Assembly: GCA_003978875.1 (NCBI GenBank)
Contig: QNXQ01000086.1
Coordinates: 1 to 5,231 of the forward strand
Source of the DNA: Aquifex sp.
Lineage (GTDB): Bacteria; Aquificota; Aquificia; Aquificales; Aquificaceae
Length of the DNA: 5,231 bases
Direction: 5' to 3'
The notes beneath the pieces are model-generated. The model searched no databases. It was not told where the DNA came from and saw nothing but the letters and a program-made list of their open reading frames with translations. Shown piece by piece: positions 4,379-5,231 of the stretch (position 1 is the first letter of the stretch; every line of letters begins with the position of its first letter). Made by a program: the position numbers and the translations under genes.

Positions 4379-5231
4379 TTAGAAAATCTCAAGTTTTCCT
4401 TTGACTGAACTATATATACCTGCTTCCATTTGTATGCCTTTTACTCTGGATGTTTCAGCTAAGACAATTACTGGGGCATCTCCTTTAATTCCTTTTAACT
4501 CCACTTTCACCTTGTTGATTGACATGGCCTGTAACAGCGTGCACTCTGCTACAGAGCCTGAAACAACCTTCAAGGCTTCATCTGGAGTGTTGTCGGGAAC
4601 ATCTTTGTTTCCATTGCTCATCTTTCCCGGTTCATTAGCTATAACTGTGTTGGTTTCAGCACTGGGGTGCTCTGAATTTAAGTGATCTAACACTGAGGGT
4701 TCTGGTGCTTCCTCGGGTGGTGTTGTGTAGCCTGACCGCTCTGCCACGCTATTAAGGGTTTCAGTTACACTTTCATCATTTTCCGTCATGGTATTTTGGG
4801 TTACTTGTACTAGTTGATCTGTGTTGCCTTCTGAATTGATGAAGGGCAAGAATTTGTGAGCGCATCGGGCTTCTCTTGCAGGCAAAATTGCGATATCTTC
4901 ATCTCGCATTGTCTCAAATTCAATTAACAAATCGCCAGGGAAGGATGTTTTCTCTACAACTATGGCTGTTATATCTAACCTTAGATAGCCTGCCAAAGTT
5001 ATGGTTAACATGGTTTTTCCTATAGTTTTCAATTGATTTCCTGTTACTCCCTGTAAGGCATAGTGAGTTGGTTCAATGAGGGTGACACCTGGATGTACTT
5101 TTCTCAAAAAGTCAAGACTAATAATATTTACCATGGCTCCCGTGTCCAAGAAGGTGTGACATGGCATGACAAATACTCGCCCCTCTATTAATGGGCCTTC
5201 ATTTTTATCATTGACATAACTATTCTTTTCC
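4379..5231 (-). CDS. pol: Pol segment 1: retropepsin-like aspartic protease plus Ser/Thr/Pro-rich linker (partial)
   Basis: This segment would cleave the Gag-Pol polyprotein as a homodimeric aspartic protease. The frame is open to the right edge, so its true start lies outside; the first ATG is at 5167, but the protease fold begins upstream of it (residues reading EGPLIEGRVFV). Counting from that Met, the catalytic motif FLDTGA has Asp at 8, followed by alternating hydrophobic strands to about residue 75. The second conserved motif, normally like LIG-x-(D/E)-F/T-M, reads LLIEFETM, so the usual Gly is Glu83 (GAA; one G-to-A change from GGA). Residues about 110 to 205 are acidic and rich in E, T, S, P and N and look disordered. 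Residues 210 to 262 form a strand-rich module (KVKVELKG, VIVLAETSRVKGIQ) that continues past the TAA at 4379-4381 in the same frame. Protease identity is strong; activity is doubtful. Confidence 0.88.
   Translation of the reverse strand, partial: EKNSYVNDKNEGPLIEGRVFVMPCHTFLDTGAMVNIISLDFLRKVHPGVTLIEPTHYALQGVTGNQLKTIGKTMLTITLAGYLRLDITAIVVEKTSFPGDLLIEFETMRDEDIAILPAREARCAHKFLPFINSEGNTDQLVQVTQNTMTENDESVTETLNSVAERSGYTTPPEEAPEPSVLDHLNSEHPSAETNTVIANEPGKMSNGNKDVPDNTPDEALKVVSGSVAECTLLQAMSINKVKVELKGIKGDAPVIVLAETSRVKGIQMEAGIYSSVKGKLEIF

Larger units (their letters stand above)
1..5231 (-). mobile_element. Env-bearing Ty3/gypsy LTR retrotransposon, decayed, internal part only
   Basis: The whole window reads on the minus strand as protease, RT, RNase H, integrase and env, in that order. 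RNase H before integrase is the Ty3/gypsy and retrovirus order, which excludes Ty1/copia. A third frame after integrase with a signal peptide, polybasic cleavage site and fusion-like segment makes it errantivirus-like or endogenous-retrovirus-like in organisation. I see seven in-frame stops and about seven frameshifts, so this copy is a fossil or its assembly contains indel errors. Gag and the 5' LTR should lie beyond the right edge, and the end of env and the 3' LTR beyond the left edge. Neither LTR, primer-binding site nor polypurine tract is visible. Assignment to Ty3/gypsy is firm; the exact lineage and host are not determined. Confidence 0.95.
1190..5231 (-). pseudogene. pol: pol polyprotein, frame-broken, 5' end outside the window
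   Basis: This is the full span of the polyprotein that would supply protease, RT, RNase H and integrase in the virus-like particle. One frame runs from 5230 to about 3500 and is interrupted only by TAA at 4379-4381 and 4049-4051. A second frame runs from about 3394 to 1190 and is interrupted by TAA at 2429-2431, TAG at 1685-1687, TAA at 1571-1573 and TAA at 1274-1276. The two frames are joined through a third, short frame by three indels in A-runs. Conserved protein sequence continues on both sides of most breaks, so these are lesions in one ancestral gene and not separate genes. The final stop, TAA at 1190-1192, lies two bases before the env ATG. Domain entries follow separately. Confidence 0.93.

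Noticed and set aside
1571..4381. Alternative genetic code reading TAA/TAG as Tyr or Gln
   Set aside because: Some stops fit Tyr and others Gln, no single reassignment fits all, and several frameshifts nearby show ordinary decay.
1..5231. LTR, primer-binding site, polypurine tract, target-site duplication
   Set aside because: No long direct repeat or TG...CA-bounded terminal repeat is visible; both window edges fall inside coding sequence.

Overview
The window lies entirely inside one decayed LTR retrotransposon of the Ty3/gypsy (Metaviridae) type, read on the minus strand. From right to left it holds aspartic protease, reverse transcriptase (RT), RNase H, integrase and then a third reading frame that looks like an envelope (env) glycoprotein. 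No host gene, RNA gene, bacterial operon signal or CRISPR array is visible. The AT-rich composition, the Pol type and the env-like frame suggest an animal genome. An arthropod, possibly a crustacean, is my best guess, but this rests on remembered family resemblance and not on a search.

Layout, minus strand. (1) 5231 to 4382: the end of a frame entering from beyond the right edge, with a retropepsin DTGA site followed by an acidic, Ser/Thr/Pro-rich linker. (2) 4378 to 3500: a linker domain and the RT fingers and palm. (3) 3500 to 3278: the RT thumb/connection, recoverable only by crossing three homopolymer frameshifts. (4) 3277 to 2432: RNase H plus the first half of the integrase zinc finger. 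(5) 2428 to 1688: the rest of the zinc finger and the integrase DDE core. (6) 1684 to 1190: the integrase C-terminal GPF/Y-like module and a charged tail. (7) 1187 to 1: env, with signal peptide, furin-like site, fusion-peptide-like stretch, helical region and Cys-rich part, broken into five reading-frame segments and running off the left edge. Gag, both LTRs, the primer-binding site and the polypurine tract are not in the window.

Pol is one frame from 5231 to about 3500 and a second single frame from 3394 to 1190, with six in-frame stops in total. Env has one in-frame stop and four frameshifts. The copy as written therefore cannot make full-length proteins, although nearly all catalytic residues survive. 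In the intact ancestor, Pol would have processed the polyprotein, copied the RNA and integrated the DNA. Env would probably have come from a spliced mRNA: a very good 3' splice site lies six bases before its ATG, at the point where pol ends. An env-bearing gypsy-type element is a candidate endogenous retrovirus of invertebrates, and this is the most interesting aspect of the window.
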